Below are positions 23,835-31,731 of a DNA stretch of 40,724 nt, in pieces. Source of the stretch: a virus; IMG/VR virus record IMGVR_UViG_3300028857_000014, positions 1 through 40,724 of that record; one strand, 5' to 3'. Numbering within the stretch: position 1 is the stretch's first letter; every line of letters starts with the position of its first letter. The position numbers and the translations under genes were made by a program. The notes under the pieces are model-generated. The model did no database searches. It was not told the origin of the DNA and was given only the letters and a program-made list of their open reading frames with translations.

Positions 23835-24751
23835 TGCGCGCCCTCCTTCGCATCCTCGGAAAAACGATCTTTAGTCATGCCTGCGACTGGCCACACAACA
23901 GTAGCTCCAGTCGGGGAAAGCTTTACAGCGATAGCTTTCAGCGCCCAATTGATATTAACCACTTCCACAGGCTCCTTTCCTCCGCCCCATGTTTTTCTAT
24001 ACACCATGTCGCCTTTCTCGATGCTGAAATCAATCGGCTGCGCATCCTTGGTGCCGGTTACGCTGGCGATGATGGATGGAAGATCAAGCCCAAAAACAAA
24101 ATTCCTTGCCAGTGCAATCTCAGCAACGGCATTATTCACCGCCACAGCAACCGCTAGATCACGTGCAGCGCGGCCTCCGGCTTCATGCTTGTAGGCGATG
24201 GCTTGCCCATCAGCATAAGCCTTTCGCACCGATTCCGCCGACGCGTCAGCCGGCACTACCTGGCCCGCGTCAATGGCGTGGCGCAGGGCAGCGTTGGCGA
24301 CGGCTTTAAGGTCTGTTGCATTTTCAGGGCCGCAGCTGACAAATGCAAGATGAAGGTCATCTTCCCCAATTTGCGTTTCAGGATATGTTGGCGTTGGCGC
24401 GGGCCAACGACAATGACTGAAATTCTTATCGTCCGGCTCTACAAATGTTATTCGTCCAGAAGAAATGCATACCAGCTCATCGCCGACGAATATCGGCTTG
24501 CCATCAATGAAGCCCAGGGGGAGCATTACGAGACGCTGGACAACGGCTGGATGGCCATGATCAGTCGTGCCATCAATGCGAAACGCAGCGGCCTCTTGGT
24601 CGCCATCTACTTCAATAGCGATGATCGGATGGGTTGGATGCTTGCGATCCCATTTTATGACTTGCACGGCCTCGCCGCGCTCACCACTAAACGGCGCGCC
24701 CGCCTTCGCATGCTCCAGGTTAAAAGGCCGGCTGAATTCTGGCTTGCTCAT
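23831..24751 (-). CDS. Conserved phage protein, function unknown
   Basis: 306 residues, soluble. It appears to be made of parts: an N-terminal beta domain (~1-80, FNLEHAKAGAPFSGERGEAV, matching a recurrent phage 'FDLEKAKAG' style module), a middle with a helical alanine-rich segment (~150-235), and a C-terminal beta part (VYRKTWGGGKEPVEVVNINW). Not assigned to a function. Overlaps both neighbours by 4 bases. Confidence 0.65.
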   Translation of the reverse strand: MSKPEFSRPFNLEHAKAGAPFSGERGEAVQVIKWDRKHPTHPIIAIEVDGDQEAAAFRIDGTTDHGHPAVVQRLVMLPLGFIDGKPIFVGDELVCISSGRITFVEPDDKNFSHCRWPAPTPTYPETQIGEDDLHLAFVSCGPENATDLKAVANAALRHAIDAGQVVPADASAESVRKAYADGQAIAYKHEAGGRAARDLAVAVAVNNAVAEIALARNFVFGLDLPSIIASVTGTKDAQPIDFSIEKGDMVYRKTWGGGKEPVEVVNINWALKAIAVKLSPTGATVVWPVAGMTKDRFSEDAKEGAQ

Positions 24752-24924
24752 TTGCTCTCTCCAGTTTTGTCACGATTCTTCCACCACGCAGAGCGGTAGA
24801 CAGTGGTGATGTTGATCTTGAATTTCTTCGCAAGCGTCGGAGCTTCCGTTCCGGGATTCTTGGCAAGGTGCTTTGCTGCGTCGATTGAGGCGGCTGATGG
24901 GCCGCGACGGGTTTTGGTTTGCAT
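24748..24924 (-). CDS. Small helix-turn-helix DNA-binding protein
   Basis: 58 residues from ATG 24924, supported by TAGGAG eight bases upstream. A basic N-terminus (QTKTRRGPSAAS) leads to an HTH: APTLAKKFKINITTVYRS followed by AWWKNRD. Likely a small regulator or DNA-organising protein. The frame extends upstream without a good ribosome site. Confidence 0.65.
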   Translation of the reverse strand: MQTKTRRGPSAASIDAAKHLAKNPGTEAPTLAKKFKINITTVYRSAWWKNRDKTGESK

Positions 24925-24979
24925 TGTTACTCCTATATTATTTCTTATTGGTAAAGCCGCGACATGCGCTGCTTGCGGT

Positions 24980-25732
24980 TTATTCGGGGATAACAACAAT
25001 CACGGTGCTGACGTTTGTTCCTGATGTCTTAAACGAAGCTGCCGGCAGTTCTTCTATATGGCCGCCTCGCGCCGACACAAGATCACGGAACTCGACTGTC
25101 AAGCGGTTTTCGCGGAACGCCACGCCAGCCGCCATGACCGAAACCAAGCGACCGCCCGACTTCAAAAACTTCAGCGCATGCAAAACATGTTTGATATCGG
25201 CCTGCTTTCCAAATGGCGGGTTCATTACCACGCGGTCATAAATTGGCGTCGGCACGATATCGAGAAAATTGCATGGTGCGGCCACGCCGGACAGCGGAAG
25301 ATTCAACTCCGCGAGCGCGTCGCAGTTGGCCGGCATCAAGTCATACATGTCCACCGCTACACCTGATGCGGCCGCTTGGGCCGGTACGGCAAGTGCGCCG
25401 CGTCCCGCGCTAGGCTCCAGGACCATGGCGCCATCACGGATATCTGCAAGGTCAATCACTTGGCGGGCAACGATTTCTGGCGTCGGGAAAAATTCAAATT
25501 CATCCTTCGGCACAACAACGTCACCGGTCAGGATGATTTGTTCGATGCGGTCGGATGCATCGCTGTCGAAAATGTGAGCCTTCTTTGATCGGTTCCATTT
25601 ACCGCCCGCCGCTTCCAGCACCTTGTTTGTGCGCTCGTACAGCTTGCGATCTAATTGACCGACCAAAAACAACGCTTGGCCATCAATGCGGGCATTGCTC
25701 AAAACATTCATTACTTCACGATCAACTTGCAT
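24980..25732 (-). CDS. DNA adenine methyltransferase
   Basis: 250 residues from ATG 25732 (GGAGAAGTG upstream). SAM-binding motif I is LEPSAGRG (105-112), and the catalytic motif IV is NPPF (171-174), which marks N6-adenine methyltransferases. The N-terminal ~75 residues form a separate small domain with no recognised role. FFPTPEIVARQVIDLA precedes motif I as in other phage enzymes of this kind. Probably protects phage DNA from restriction; target sequence unknown. No partner restriction gene is nearby. Confidence 0.82.
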   Translation of the reverse strand: MQVDREVMNVLSNARIDGQALFLVGQLDRKLYERTNKVLEAAGGKWNRSKKAHIFDSDASDRIEQIILTGDVVVPKDEFEFFPTPEIVARQVIDLADIRDGAMVLEPSAGRGALAVPAQAAASGVAVDMYDLMPANCDALAELNLPLSGVAAPCNFLDIVPTPIYDRVVMNPPFGKQADIKHVLHALKFLKSGGRLVSVMAAGVAFRENRLTVEFRDLVSARGGHIEELPAASFKTSGTNVSTVIVVIPE

Positions 25733-25781
25733 TTTCACTTCTCCATTTTCGCCGCGCTGTGTTGCGCTGCCTATGAGTAGA

Positions 25782-25810
25782 ACTATAGCAAACGCCACAT
25801 GCAAATGCAA
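25782..25810 (-). promoter_or_regulatory. Sigma-70 promoter for the methyltransferase unit
   Basis: Minus strand TTGCAT, 17 bases, TATAGT, 50 bases ahead of the methyltransferase ATG. It probably drives the leftward chain from the methyltransferase to 22.4 kb. Confidence 0.7.
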
Positions 25811-25817
25811 GCACAAT

Positions 25818-26165
25818 TTACCCGATGGACTGAATTTTTTCACGAGCTGCCGCAAGTTCAGCGTAAAGCTCTTGCCGATTCCGATCAACCTTGAGCGGCC
25901 GATTGCTGACGAACTTGGTGCTCATGCGTGCCTCCGCTTCAAGTTGCGCCTGAGTCGGCATGTAATACGCCTGCGCCCTGTTTCTAGCCATGCTGGCGCG
26001 AATCCTGCCCGAATGCGCAAGACTTGCCAGCGCCAGGCCCATAGCCGAACGATTCACCTTGAACCGTTTTGCCATTTCGGTGATGTTGTAGAATTTTCCG
26101 GCGTTATCGGAAAGGAGTTGGACGATTTCGCCGGTATGCTCGGCAATTTGGGTATCAGTGTTCAT
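25818..26165 (-). CDS. HTH protein, MarR/winged-helix-like
   Basis: 115 residues from ATG 26165 (GGGGGAATTT upstream). The segment GKFYNITEMAKRFKVNRSAMGLALASLAHSGRIRA (residues ~24-58, in two overlapping helices) is a winged HTH. The C-terminal half is helical and basic. It lies directly upstream of the methyltransferase promoter and may regulate it. Confidence 0.65.
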   Translation of the reverse strand: MNTDTQIAEHTGEIVQLLSDNAGKFYNITEMAKRFKVNRSAMGLALASLAHSGRIRASMARNRAQAYYMPTQAQLEAEARMSTKFVSNRPLKVDRNRQELYAELAAAREKIQSIG

Positions 26166-26389
26166 AAATTCCCCCATGCTTTTGATATTCCGATATCTTC
26201 ACCAATGCGCGAACTTTCATATTTCCCATTAGAGACGCAAAGGTTCATGATGGATATAGCCGATGATAATGGAGTCTCACCAACATATTCCCATCGACTT
26301 CCTCCGTTGTCCTTTACTCCGACAATGATTTTTATTGTTCCTTTAGGCGGATTGCCTTTTGAAATGCTAGCGTTAAATCTTTTTTTCAT
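26162..26389 (-). CDS. Hypothetical protein
   Basis: 75 residues, basic N-terminus (MKKRFNASISKGNPPKG) then beta strands (TIKIIVGVKDNGGSRWEYVG). Ribosome site GGGGG is seven bases ahead of ATG. Overlaps the HTH gene start by 4 bases. Not recognised. Confidence 0.6.
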   Translation of the reverse strand: MKKRFNASISKGNPPKGTIKIIVGVKDNGGSRWEYVGETPLSSAISIMNLCVSNGKYESSRIGEDIGISKAWGNL

Positions 26390-26405
26390 ATTGCCCCCGT
26401 CAATC

Positions 26406-26534
26406 TCAGTTAAATTTCAAATTGGCCAGCATCCACCACAGGCAGAATACCGATCCGCCAAGTGTCGTTATTCCAGCGAGCGCAGCCAGCCAGATCAGCG
26501 GCTTGATGATGCGCATGATTTCTTCGTGGCTCAT
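26406..26534 (-). CDS. Small single-pass membrane protein
   Basis: 42 residues: MSHEEIMRIIKPLIWLAALA followed by GITTLGGSVFCLWWMLANLK. One strong hydrophobic helix spans ~13-37. ATGA overlaps the upstream stop. Function unknown; size fits a phage inner-membrane effector or a very short holin-like protein, with no evidence for lysis here. Confidence 0.65.
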   Translation of the reverse strand: MSHEEIMRIIKPLIWLAALAGITTLGGSVFCLWWMLANLKFN

Positions 26535-26875
26535 GGCATGGCCCTCCCGATTTCGGCGGCAGCTAAGACGATTGCGCGGCGCATATCAGCATAACTGTCT
26601 CCCGACATTTTTACTTCTCCAAGCCGCCCAGCGCCATCCCCTACGGCACAACCTGCCCATCCGCTGCCAATACGTGCAGATGCATTCATACGTAAGCCGA
26701 GTTCAACAGCTAGACGTAAAGCATCGCCATCGTCAGTCAGCGCGTTCCACCATGCTTTTACAGACCCAAATCTTGTTTTCTCAAAACCATATTTTCCTAA
26801 GCATTGAGCATCAAAATCCACATCAAATCCGGCCGCCTTTGCCGCCAGGCGCAGCAGTTCGATATCGGCGCTCAT
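26531..26875 (-). CDS. Hypothetical protein
   Basis: 114 residues. N-terminal ELLRLAAKAAGFDVDF and the following WWNALTDDGDALRLAVELGL resemble the 'phage sulfurtransferase-like/DUF2591-region' small proteins that carry the phrase 'W-N-P-L-x-D-D-G-D-A-x-R-L'; no catalytic role known. Coupled by ATGA overlaps upstream and downstream. Confidence 0.65.
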   Translation of the reverse strand: MSADIELLRLAAKAAGFDVDFDAQCLGKYGFEKTRFGSVKAWWNALTDDGDALRLAVELGLRMNASARIGSGWAGCAVGDGAGRLGEVKMSGDSYADMRRAIVLAAAEIGRAMP

Positions 26876-27180
26876 GCAGCGCCCATTGCGGCTTCAATTC
26901 CTTGATCCCGTCCAACTCGACGCGATGCCATAAAAATTTCCGGCTCAATAAAACACAGCATCGGAACAAGTTTGTTTTCGTAGCAATGAGGCGCATGCGC
27001 TGCGCGAATGTCATCGATGGGCGACTCAAGGGATGCAAGATCAAGAGCAATAGGCGTCTTGATAATCCCTTTCTTGTTGATGCTCACAGTGCCGTCAGTG
27101 AATTTCGACAGCGAATGCAAGTACACGCCAGGTATTGCCATTACCGCATCTGCGGCAATAAAAAGTTCTTCTTTACTCAT
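26872..27180 (-). CDS. Hypothetical protein
   Basis: 102 residues from ATG 27180 (GGGAG seven bases upstream); a nearby in-frame start lies upstream without such a site. Contains an Ala/Ile N-terminal helix (EELFIAADAVMAIPGVYLHS) and HCYENKLVPMLCFIEPEIF. Not recognised. Overlaps its downstream neighbour by 4 bases. Confidence 0.6.
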   Translation of the reverse strand: MSKEELFIAADAVMAIPGVYLHSLSKFTDGTVSINKKGIIKTPIALDLASLESPIDDIRAAHAPHCYENKLVPMLCFIEPEIFMASRRVGRDQGIEAAMGAA

Positions 27181-27181
27181 G

Positions 27182-27385
27182 CTATTTCTCCCTGTCAAAC
27201 TTCAAAGACCACGATACCCGAGCATCCGCTTTCTCGCTAGGCAATTGCTCGTATTTTTTACATGCCGTTGCGCGAGTGCTACAAAACGTCGCGCCCGGTA
27301 AATTCTTGCATCGGCCATAGCCTACCTTTGCGTGTGCGCTGTAGTCGTGCAGGTTTAGGCTGGTGCAGGTTAGGCAGGTGCTCAT
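27182..27385 (-). CDS. Small cysteine-rich protein
   Basis: 67 residues with cysteines in CLTC (4, 7), CKN (26), CSTR (35) and CKK (42), consistent with a zinc-binding knuckle. Similar small 'STCLTC ... C ... C' proteins occur in phages of Burkholderiales; function unknown. ATGA overlap with the gene above. Confidence 0.65.
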   Translation of the reverse strand: MSTCLTCTSLNLHDYSAHAKVGYGRCKNLPGATFCSTRATACKKYEQLPSEKADARVSWSLKFDREK

Positions 27386-28035
27386 GGCTTGGGCGCTTCA
27401 ATCTGCGCTGGGGCAATGAATTCTTGCGCGCATTGCATCTGGATCAATGGGGCGCTTGTGCCACCAGCCATGACAGCTTGCGCCTTCGCCTTGTCGCCAA
27501 TCAGCAACGGCTTGAACATGAAATTAGCCGCCGCCTTGCTGTTGTGCGCGTTCGCCTGGCCGATCAGGATGGGCGCGTAGTCTGGTATCTCGCCGCGCAT
27601 ACGGTATCCCTTGTAACGCGTCTTGAAGTCATTCCCAACGAATGGCCACGCTTTGTCATCCTGCGAACAAAGCCAGATCCAGCCGCCCATATCGGCAAGC
27701 ACGCGGTGAATGATTGCGTCATCGAAAACAACGTCCTGATATGGGCCAGCGCGCCTTACTGCCTCTTCCGCCTTAGACCATGCAATAGCCGACTGGTCGC
27801 CGGTGCTGCCTTGCATCATCTTGACGAACTCGGATACCTTGGGAAGGAATGAGCCTGACGTATCCGGGTTCTGTACGTGCGCCCATGCTGCTTTACGAAT
27901 GTCCGGGAACTCGTACACTTTCAAGCTGTTCCAGTAAACGTCGATCACACCGTCCGATATTTCCTTGCCGTAATAGTCGCTAAGGCTCGTCATCAGCGTG
28001 GCAAACTGAATCTGCTGCTCAGGAGTGTTCTGCAT
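27382..28035 (-). CDS. DUF6475-type protein, likely replication-associated
   Basis: 217 residues. N-terminal FATLMTSLSDYYGKEISDGV resembles the helical fold of phage helicase-loader-like proteins (family DUF6475), followed by KAAWAHVQNPDTSGSFLPKV, then a domain with WIWLCSQDD. It directly follows a gene encoding the end part of a phage replication protein, so a loader/inhibitor role in phage DNA replication is likely but not shown. Confidence 0.65.
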   Translation of the reverse strand: MQNTPEQQIQFATLMTSLSDYYGKEISDGVIDVYWNSLKVYEFPDIRKAAWAHVQNPDTSGSFLPKVSEFVKMMQGSTGDQSAIAWSKAEEAVRRAGPYQDVVFDDAIIHRVLADMGGWIWLCSQDDKAWPFVGNDFKTRYKGYRMRGEIPDYAPILIGQANAHNSKAAANFMFKPLLIGDKAKAQAVMAGGTSAPLIQMQCAQEFIAPAQIEAPKP

Positions 28036-28345
28036 TTTTCATCCTCTCCAGCCACGCCATAGCGTTGTTTGCGGTCGCTTGGCCTACCTTTCCTAAGCGG
28101 CTCATGTTCGGGCCGCTGGCGGGCGCTTGGCGCTTATCCTGACGCACCTGGAAGACGTCCTGCCAGTTGTTCATGGTGGACTGGTCCAGCACGGCGCCGA
28201 TATCCTCACCAGCAGAACGGTAGCCGTCCAGCTTCTTGATAAGCAGCGTGACAGCGCGATCAGTCGGCACCTTCTTGATCTTCTTTCGCATGGCAAGGAA
28301 GCCTTCCCATTCAGGCAGTGGGAGCCAGTCGGGTAGTGGGTTCAT
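28019..28345 (-). CDS. Replication-protein C-terminal-like small protein
   Basis: 108 residues from ATG 28345, five bases after the RtcB stop, with AAGGA upstream. The block LPDWLPLPEWEGFLAMRKKI, then KLDGYRSAGEDIGAVLDQST and NNWQDVF is the conserved end module of many phage replication initiation proteins, here as a separate protein with no HTH or primase part visible. It could bind a partner or DNA. Overlaps the next gene by 17 bases. Confidence 0.65.
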   Translation of the reverse strand: MNPLPDWLPLPEWEGFLAMRKKIKKVPTDRAVTLLIKKLDGYRSAGEDIGAVLDQSTMNNWQDVFQVRQDKRQAPASGPNMSRLGKVGQATANNAMAWLERMKNAEHS

Positions 28346-28347
28346 GC

Positions 28348-29571
28348 TCATCCTTTTACGCATACAACTTGGCGCAAGGTGTGCTCAATGCTGACAAGAT
28401 CGGCTTGCGCAGCCATAACCGCATCAATATCTTTGTAGGCGGCTGGAGTCTCATCGATTACTTCATCGTCCTTGCGGCACTCAATACCAGCCGTAGCGGC
28501 TTCATGGTCGGCTAGCGTAAAACGGCGGCGAGCCTCCGCACGCGACATGGACCGGCCGGCACCATGCGAGCATGAGCAGAAAGAATCGGGATTCCCCTTA
28601 CCTCGCACAATGAATGACTTGGCGCCCATACTGCCGGGGATGATCCCCAGGTCGCCCATGCGCGCTTGGACGGCACCTTTTCGCGTCACTAAAACATTCT
28701 GGCCGAAGTGGTTTTCATGCGATACGTAGTTGTGGTGGCAGTTGACGGCACCACAATCACAGGTAAAAGCCTTCGGCACAGCACGCGACAAGGCGCCCAA
28801 CGCGGCCACCATCATCAATTCTCGATTTGCTTTGGCAAAGTCCTGCGCCCAATGAACGGCTTTCAAATAGTCGTTAAACAGTGCGGAGCCTTCTGGAATA
28901 TAAGCCAGATCCTTATCAGGTAGATTAATGAACCAGCGTTCCATATCCTTCTTAGCCAACTCAATGAAGTGTGACCCAATCTTGTTTCCGACACCGCGTG
29001 AGCCACTGTGCAACATGATCCAAACGCGATCAGATTCATCGAGGCAGATTTCTACAAAGTGATTTCCGCCACCGAGCGTGCCAAGGTGCGCTGCTGAACG
29101 CATGGCCGCTGCGCCAATTGCTGGGTGCTTGTCAATCAGGGGCTGCAATCCTGGCAGCATGCCGCCAAAGATACGCAACTGCTGATCTGGCACATTTGCC
29201 CATGCGCCACGATCACCCGCCATACCATTATTGGTCCTGCCATGCGGAATTACACGCTCCAATTCAGAACGCAGAGCGTGCAGGCTATCGGGAAGATCGC
29301 TAGCAGTAAGTGTCGTGCGCTGAGCCACCATTCCACAACCGATATCCACGCCAACTGCAGCCGGGATGATGGCTCCACGCGTGGCAATGACGCTGCCGAT
29401 GGTAGCGCCCATACCCCAATGAACATCAGGCATGATGGCTATATGCTTATGGATGAATGGCATCGCCGCCATATTATCGAGTTGCTGGCGCGCAGCGTCT
29501 TCCAGTTGTACGCCATTTACCCATGCCTTAATAAGGCCGCCTTTTGATCCTTCGATTGCTTGAAATGACAT
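28348..29571 (-). CDS. rtcB: RtcB-type RNA ligase (tRNA-splicing/repair ligase)
   Basis: 407 residues, standard family length. All active-site blocks are present: MPDVHWG (47-53), VGVDIGCG with metal-binding Cys79, GGGNHFVE (167-174), HSGSRG (188-193), NCHHNYV (277-283) and SHGAGR (335-340), whose His336 matches the guanylylated histidine of E. coli RtcB. It joins 2',3'-cyclic phosphate to 5'-OH RNA ends using GTP and manganese, the ends left by anticodon nucleases. Ribosome site GGAGATAGC. With six tRNA genes in the same phage it most likely repairs tRNAs cut by host defences; that role is inferred. Confidence 0.93.
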   Translation of the reverse strand: MSFQAIEGSKGGLIKAWVNGVQLEDAARQQLDNMAAMPFIHKHIAIMPDVHWGMGATIGSVIATRGAIIPAAVGVDIGCGMVAQRTTLTASDLPDSLHALRSELERVIPHGRTNNGMAGDRGAWANVPDQQLRIFGGMLPGLQPLIDKHPAIGAAAMRSAAHLGTLGGGNHFVEICLDESDRVWIMLHSGSRGVGNKIGSHFIELAKKDMERWFINLPDKDLAYIPEGSALFNDYLKAVHWAQDFAKANRELMMVAALGALSRAVPKAFTCDCGAVNCHHNYVSHENHFGQNVLVTRKGAVQARMGDLGIIPGSMGAKSFIVRGKGNPDSFCSCSHGAGRSMSRAEARRRFTLADHEAATAGIECRKDDEVIDETPAAYKDIDAVMAAQADLVSIEHTLRQVVCVKG

Positions 29572-29607
29572 GCTATCTCCTTGGTTGCATGTGTTGAACT
29601 ACAGAAA

Positions 29608-30285
29608 TTACATTAAGCCTACTGGTGTTGCATATTTGCGCACCAAGAACACTTGGCCGGCGCCAGTAACCATTGTTGTAAAAGTCGGATGCGACACTTC
29701 TTGGCTGTCAACATATGGACGACCTTCAACAACGGTAAAGTACAGTTTGTCAATATATCGCTGATAAGGCATATTGCCTTTCATCAGAATGCCATCATCG
29801 CGCAGGCGCTTGAAAAACTTCGTGCGACCAATCTTAAGCATCTTAGCGACTTTTTCGATATGGCAGACGCCATCAATTGCCCGGATTACTTCGGCAAACT
29901 CCACCTTTGGCTTGTCGGCCTCAATTTTTGCCGCCAGCGCAATATTCTCAGTTTCTGCTTTCAGCGCAAGTTGGATTAACTCCATGCGCGTCAATTCACG
30001 CGAAACTGAATTTTCCAATTCCTGCCAACGATCCACAAGACGCGCCGTGAAGGCCGGCGAAAGTTGCGCAACAATCACATACGAGTCGCGCTTGCAGACT
30101 TGATAGACCTGCTCGACCACGCCATTTGCAGCTTTATTCCCATCCTCAATTTGAGGCTTGGAAATCAGGCCATCATGAAACAGGCTTTCAATCGTACGGC
30201 GCACATTGTCGTGGCGCTTTTCGGTCAGGTCAGCCATTTCCCGGCTGGTCATTGTTTGCGGCTGTCCTGCAATCATCATTTCCAT
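29608..30285 (-). CDS. Rha-family regulator with KilAC/ANT-like C-terminus
   Basis: 225 residues. The first ~95 residues are the Rha domain (TSREMADLTEKRHDNVRRTI, then YVIVAQLSPAFTARLVDRW), and the C-terminal ~100 residues (AIDGVCHIEKVAKMLKIGRT, KFFKRLRDDGILMK) are the phage antirepressor ANT/KilAC domain. Such proteins act as regulators or antirepressors in temperate phages. The lone strand of evidence for lysogeny here is this gene and the Cro/CI-like gene at 36.8 kb. AAGGGGC precedes ATG. Confidence 0.85.
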   Translation of the reverse strand: MEMMIAGQPQTMTSREMADLTEKRHDNVRRTIESLFHDGLISKPQIEDGNKAANGVVEQVYQVCKRDSYVIVAQLSPAFTARLVDRWQELENSVSRELTRMELIQLALKAETENIALAAKIEADKPKVEFAEVIRAIDGVCHIEKVAKMLKIGRTKFFKRLRDDGILMKGNMPYQRYIDKLYFTVVEGRPYVDSQEVSHPTFTTMVTGAGQVFLVRKYATPVGLM

Positions 30286-30482
30286 TTTAGCCCCTTGAAA
30301 GCGTGGTCTTTACGGTCACACATCACACATGTCGGAAGCGTCGATTCTTCTACGACCTCGTAATTACTTTTGTTCAGGCCGCCTGTAGAGTACTGGTGAC
30401 AGACTGTATCTCCTTCCTTCATATCGCCGCCAGGCTTCCACAAGTGCTTAGTCTTAGGTTTGTTTATCCGCACTAGGTACAT
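30276..30482 (-). CDS. Hypothetical small basic protein
   Basis: 68 residues with a possible metal knuckle TCVMCDRKDH (51-60) and a basic end. GGAGAAG precedes ATG 30482; another ATG four bases upstream opens an unrelated 10-codon frame. Overlaps the Rha gene by 10 bases. Not recognised. Confidence 0.55.
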   Translation of the reverse strand: MYLVRINKPKTKHLWKPGGDMKEGDTVCHQYSTGGLNKSNYEVVEESTLPTCVMCDRKDHAFKGLKWK

Positions 30483-30742
30483 TCATGCTTCTCCTTTAAG
30501 TCTTTAGTAGTTGTTTCGTATAATCCGAGAGGCTTGGTAGGCGCACCAGTCCCTAAGCAGAACTGGCCTTTAGATTTGATCTATCCGGTGAGGAAGGTCG
30601 CGTCACACAACAGTCGTTCGCTAGGTCGGCACTATCTTCGCCACCGACATGTGAGGTTTTTCACTAGCTTTCAGCCCCGAGTACCTCTATCAAGCCTATG
30701 CCGCTCAGGGTTTCAGTTCCCCAGCATAAACCGTCAAACAAA
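30483..30742. other. Structured non-coding stretch downstream of the HNH-AP2 gene
   Basis: 260 bases without a credible ORF. Minus strand shows several hairpins in series: TATGC/GCATA enclosing GGG/CCC (near 30700-30740), GAGGT/ACCTC (near 30650-30690), GTCGG/CCGAC (near 30622-30645) and CCAGT/ACTGG (30547-30567). A perfect TATAAT occurs on the plus strand at 30520-30525 with a poor -35. Could be an RNA leader for the small gene at 30482; no split gene that would indicate an intron is visible. Confidence 0.45.
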
Positions 30743-31198
30743 TTACAAATATCCAGCAACTTTCTTAGCAGTCAAGTAAGCCTGATGAGCTTCCTGACTT
30801 GTTTCAAAATATCCAAGATGTTTATTTTTAAATCTTGCCCTCCATTTAAGGAGAGGAATATAAAAATTCACACCTAAAATTCCTGCCTTATTGTTGCTAA
30901 ATGCTTTTTTACGATTATGGTTATTTTCGGACGCACTAACATCACGCAAATTCGAAAATATATTGTTGATCCTATTTCCGTCAATGTGATCTATCGTACT
31001 TTCCGGCCATTTCCCCGTCACATAAAACCACGCAATCCTATGAACTAAATAGGTTTGACTTCTAAGGGATATTTGTAGATACCCTCTTTGGCTTAGATTC
31101 GGGTGACATTTTTTAGGATCATGCCTAGAAAGGATTCCTGTATGCCTGTCATAAAATACTAAACTCAGAAGTTCATCGTGAGTAATTTTATTTCTCAT
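30743..31198 (-). CDS. HNH-AP2 homing endonuclease
   Basis: 151 residues. The central HNH block (STIDHIDGNRINNIFSNLRD, ~66-85, then ENNHNRK) follows YLVHRIAWFYVTGKWPE; the C-terminus (~104-145) is an AP2-like DNA-binding domain (GILGVNFY ... WRARFKNKHLGYFETSQEA). This is a standard free-standing HNH_3/AP2 mobile endonuclease. A+T-rich. The ATG has no clear ribosome site and lies 13 bases after the U-tract of a strong hairpin terminator. Confidence 0.88.
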   Translation of the reverse strand: MRNKITHDELLSLVFYDRHTGILSRHDPKKCHPNLSQRGYLQISLRSQTYLVHRIAWFYVTGKWPESTIDHIDGNRINNIFSNLRDVSASENNHNRKKAFSNNKAGILGVNFYIPLLKWRARFKNKHLGYFETSQEAHQAYLTAKKVAGYL

Positions 31199-31210
31199 AT
31201 AGTACAGACG

Positions 31211-31315
31211 AAAAAAAGCTTCACCTACGCACTCCGGTTCCCCGGTTGGCCGAACGGGTCAGTACCCGCCAGTGCGTATGTGAAGCTTTACTGATTGTGT
31301 GCCGGCCAAGGCGAT
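31211..31315 (-). ncRNA. Candidate small RNA with branched 18-bp stem
   Basis: A promoter at 31322-31350 and a hairpin with seven U residues define a transcript of roughly 105 bases with no ATG inside. The hairpin arms (AAGCTTCAC, one mismatch, TACGCACT and partners; 31218-31235 and 31274-31291) form about 17 pairs closing a junction with at least two inner hairpins, CGGGT-ACTG-ACCCG and CCGG-GGAA-CCGG. The element ends 13 bases before the HNH-AP2 ATG. It may be a stand-alone RNA or an attenuator; exact ends are inferred. Confidence 0.6.
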
Positions 31316-31321
31316 AGAAGG

Positions 31322-31350
31322 ATTATGCTATGTATATAGCCGAACAGCAA
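31322..31350 (-). promoter_or_regulatory. Sigma-70 promoter for the candidate small RNA
   Basis: Minus strand TTGCTG, 17 bases, CATAAT (five of six at -10). No start codon with a ribosome site lies between it and the terminator. Confidence 0.7.
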
Positions 31351-31489
31351 GAACTATTTTGCGCACGATGCAAGATTCCAGATAACTAAACGACAGTTTC
31401 GACATGCGCCAGACGAAGGACGAAGCATCCATGCGGGTTTGCGGCCAGTTTTTCAACTTACCTTAGACGACTATTTGAGATAGTGGGCC

Positions 31490-31513
31490 AAAAAAAAGGC
31501 CGCTCATGCGACC
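31490..31513 (-). terminator. Intrinsic terminator
   Basis: Minus strand GGTCGC-ATGA-GCGGCC hairpin followed by eight U residues, 20 bases after the stop of the 56-residue gene. Confidence 0.85.
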
Positions 31514-31532
31514 TGTTTTCAATGCTATGGCA

Positions 31533-31703
31533 TCAATCTGGCACGCCACATATCAGCCATTCGACCACCAGGGCCGCGCTGTCAACGGAACCATTGATGG
31601 CAAAGCCGCCTTCTATATCGCGCACCTCAAAGCCTGCGGCTTCAAATAGGGCTAGGACGGAATCGCGCAGGGTGGCATCGGCCGGCAACGTGGCAGCGCT
31701 CAT
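31533..31703 (-). CDS. Small protein, function unknown
   Basis: 56 residues (MSAATLPADATLRDSVLALF ... EAAGFEVRDIEGGFAINGS), acidic, alpha/beta. AAAAGG precedes ATG; an 11-codon mini-frame (MSAVKRQKAKP) links it by ATGA overlaps to the gene above. A terminator follows. Not recognised. Confidence 0.65.
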   Translation of the reverse strand: MSAATLPADATLRDSVLALFEAAGFEVRDIEGGFAINGSVDSAALVVEWLICGVPD

Positions 31704-31731
31704 GGTTTGGCCTTTTGGCGCTTGACGGCAC

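Noticed and set aside
30483-31490. Group I intron around the HNH-AP2 gene
   Set aside because: No interrupted gene can be reconstructed from flanking sequence and the conserved core could not be traced, so it is not called.
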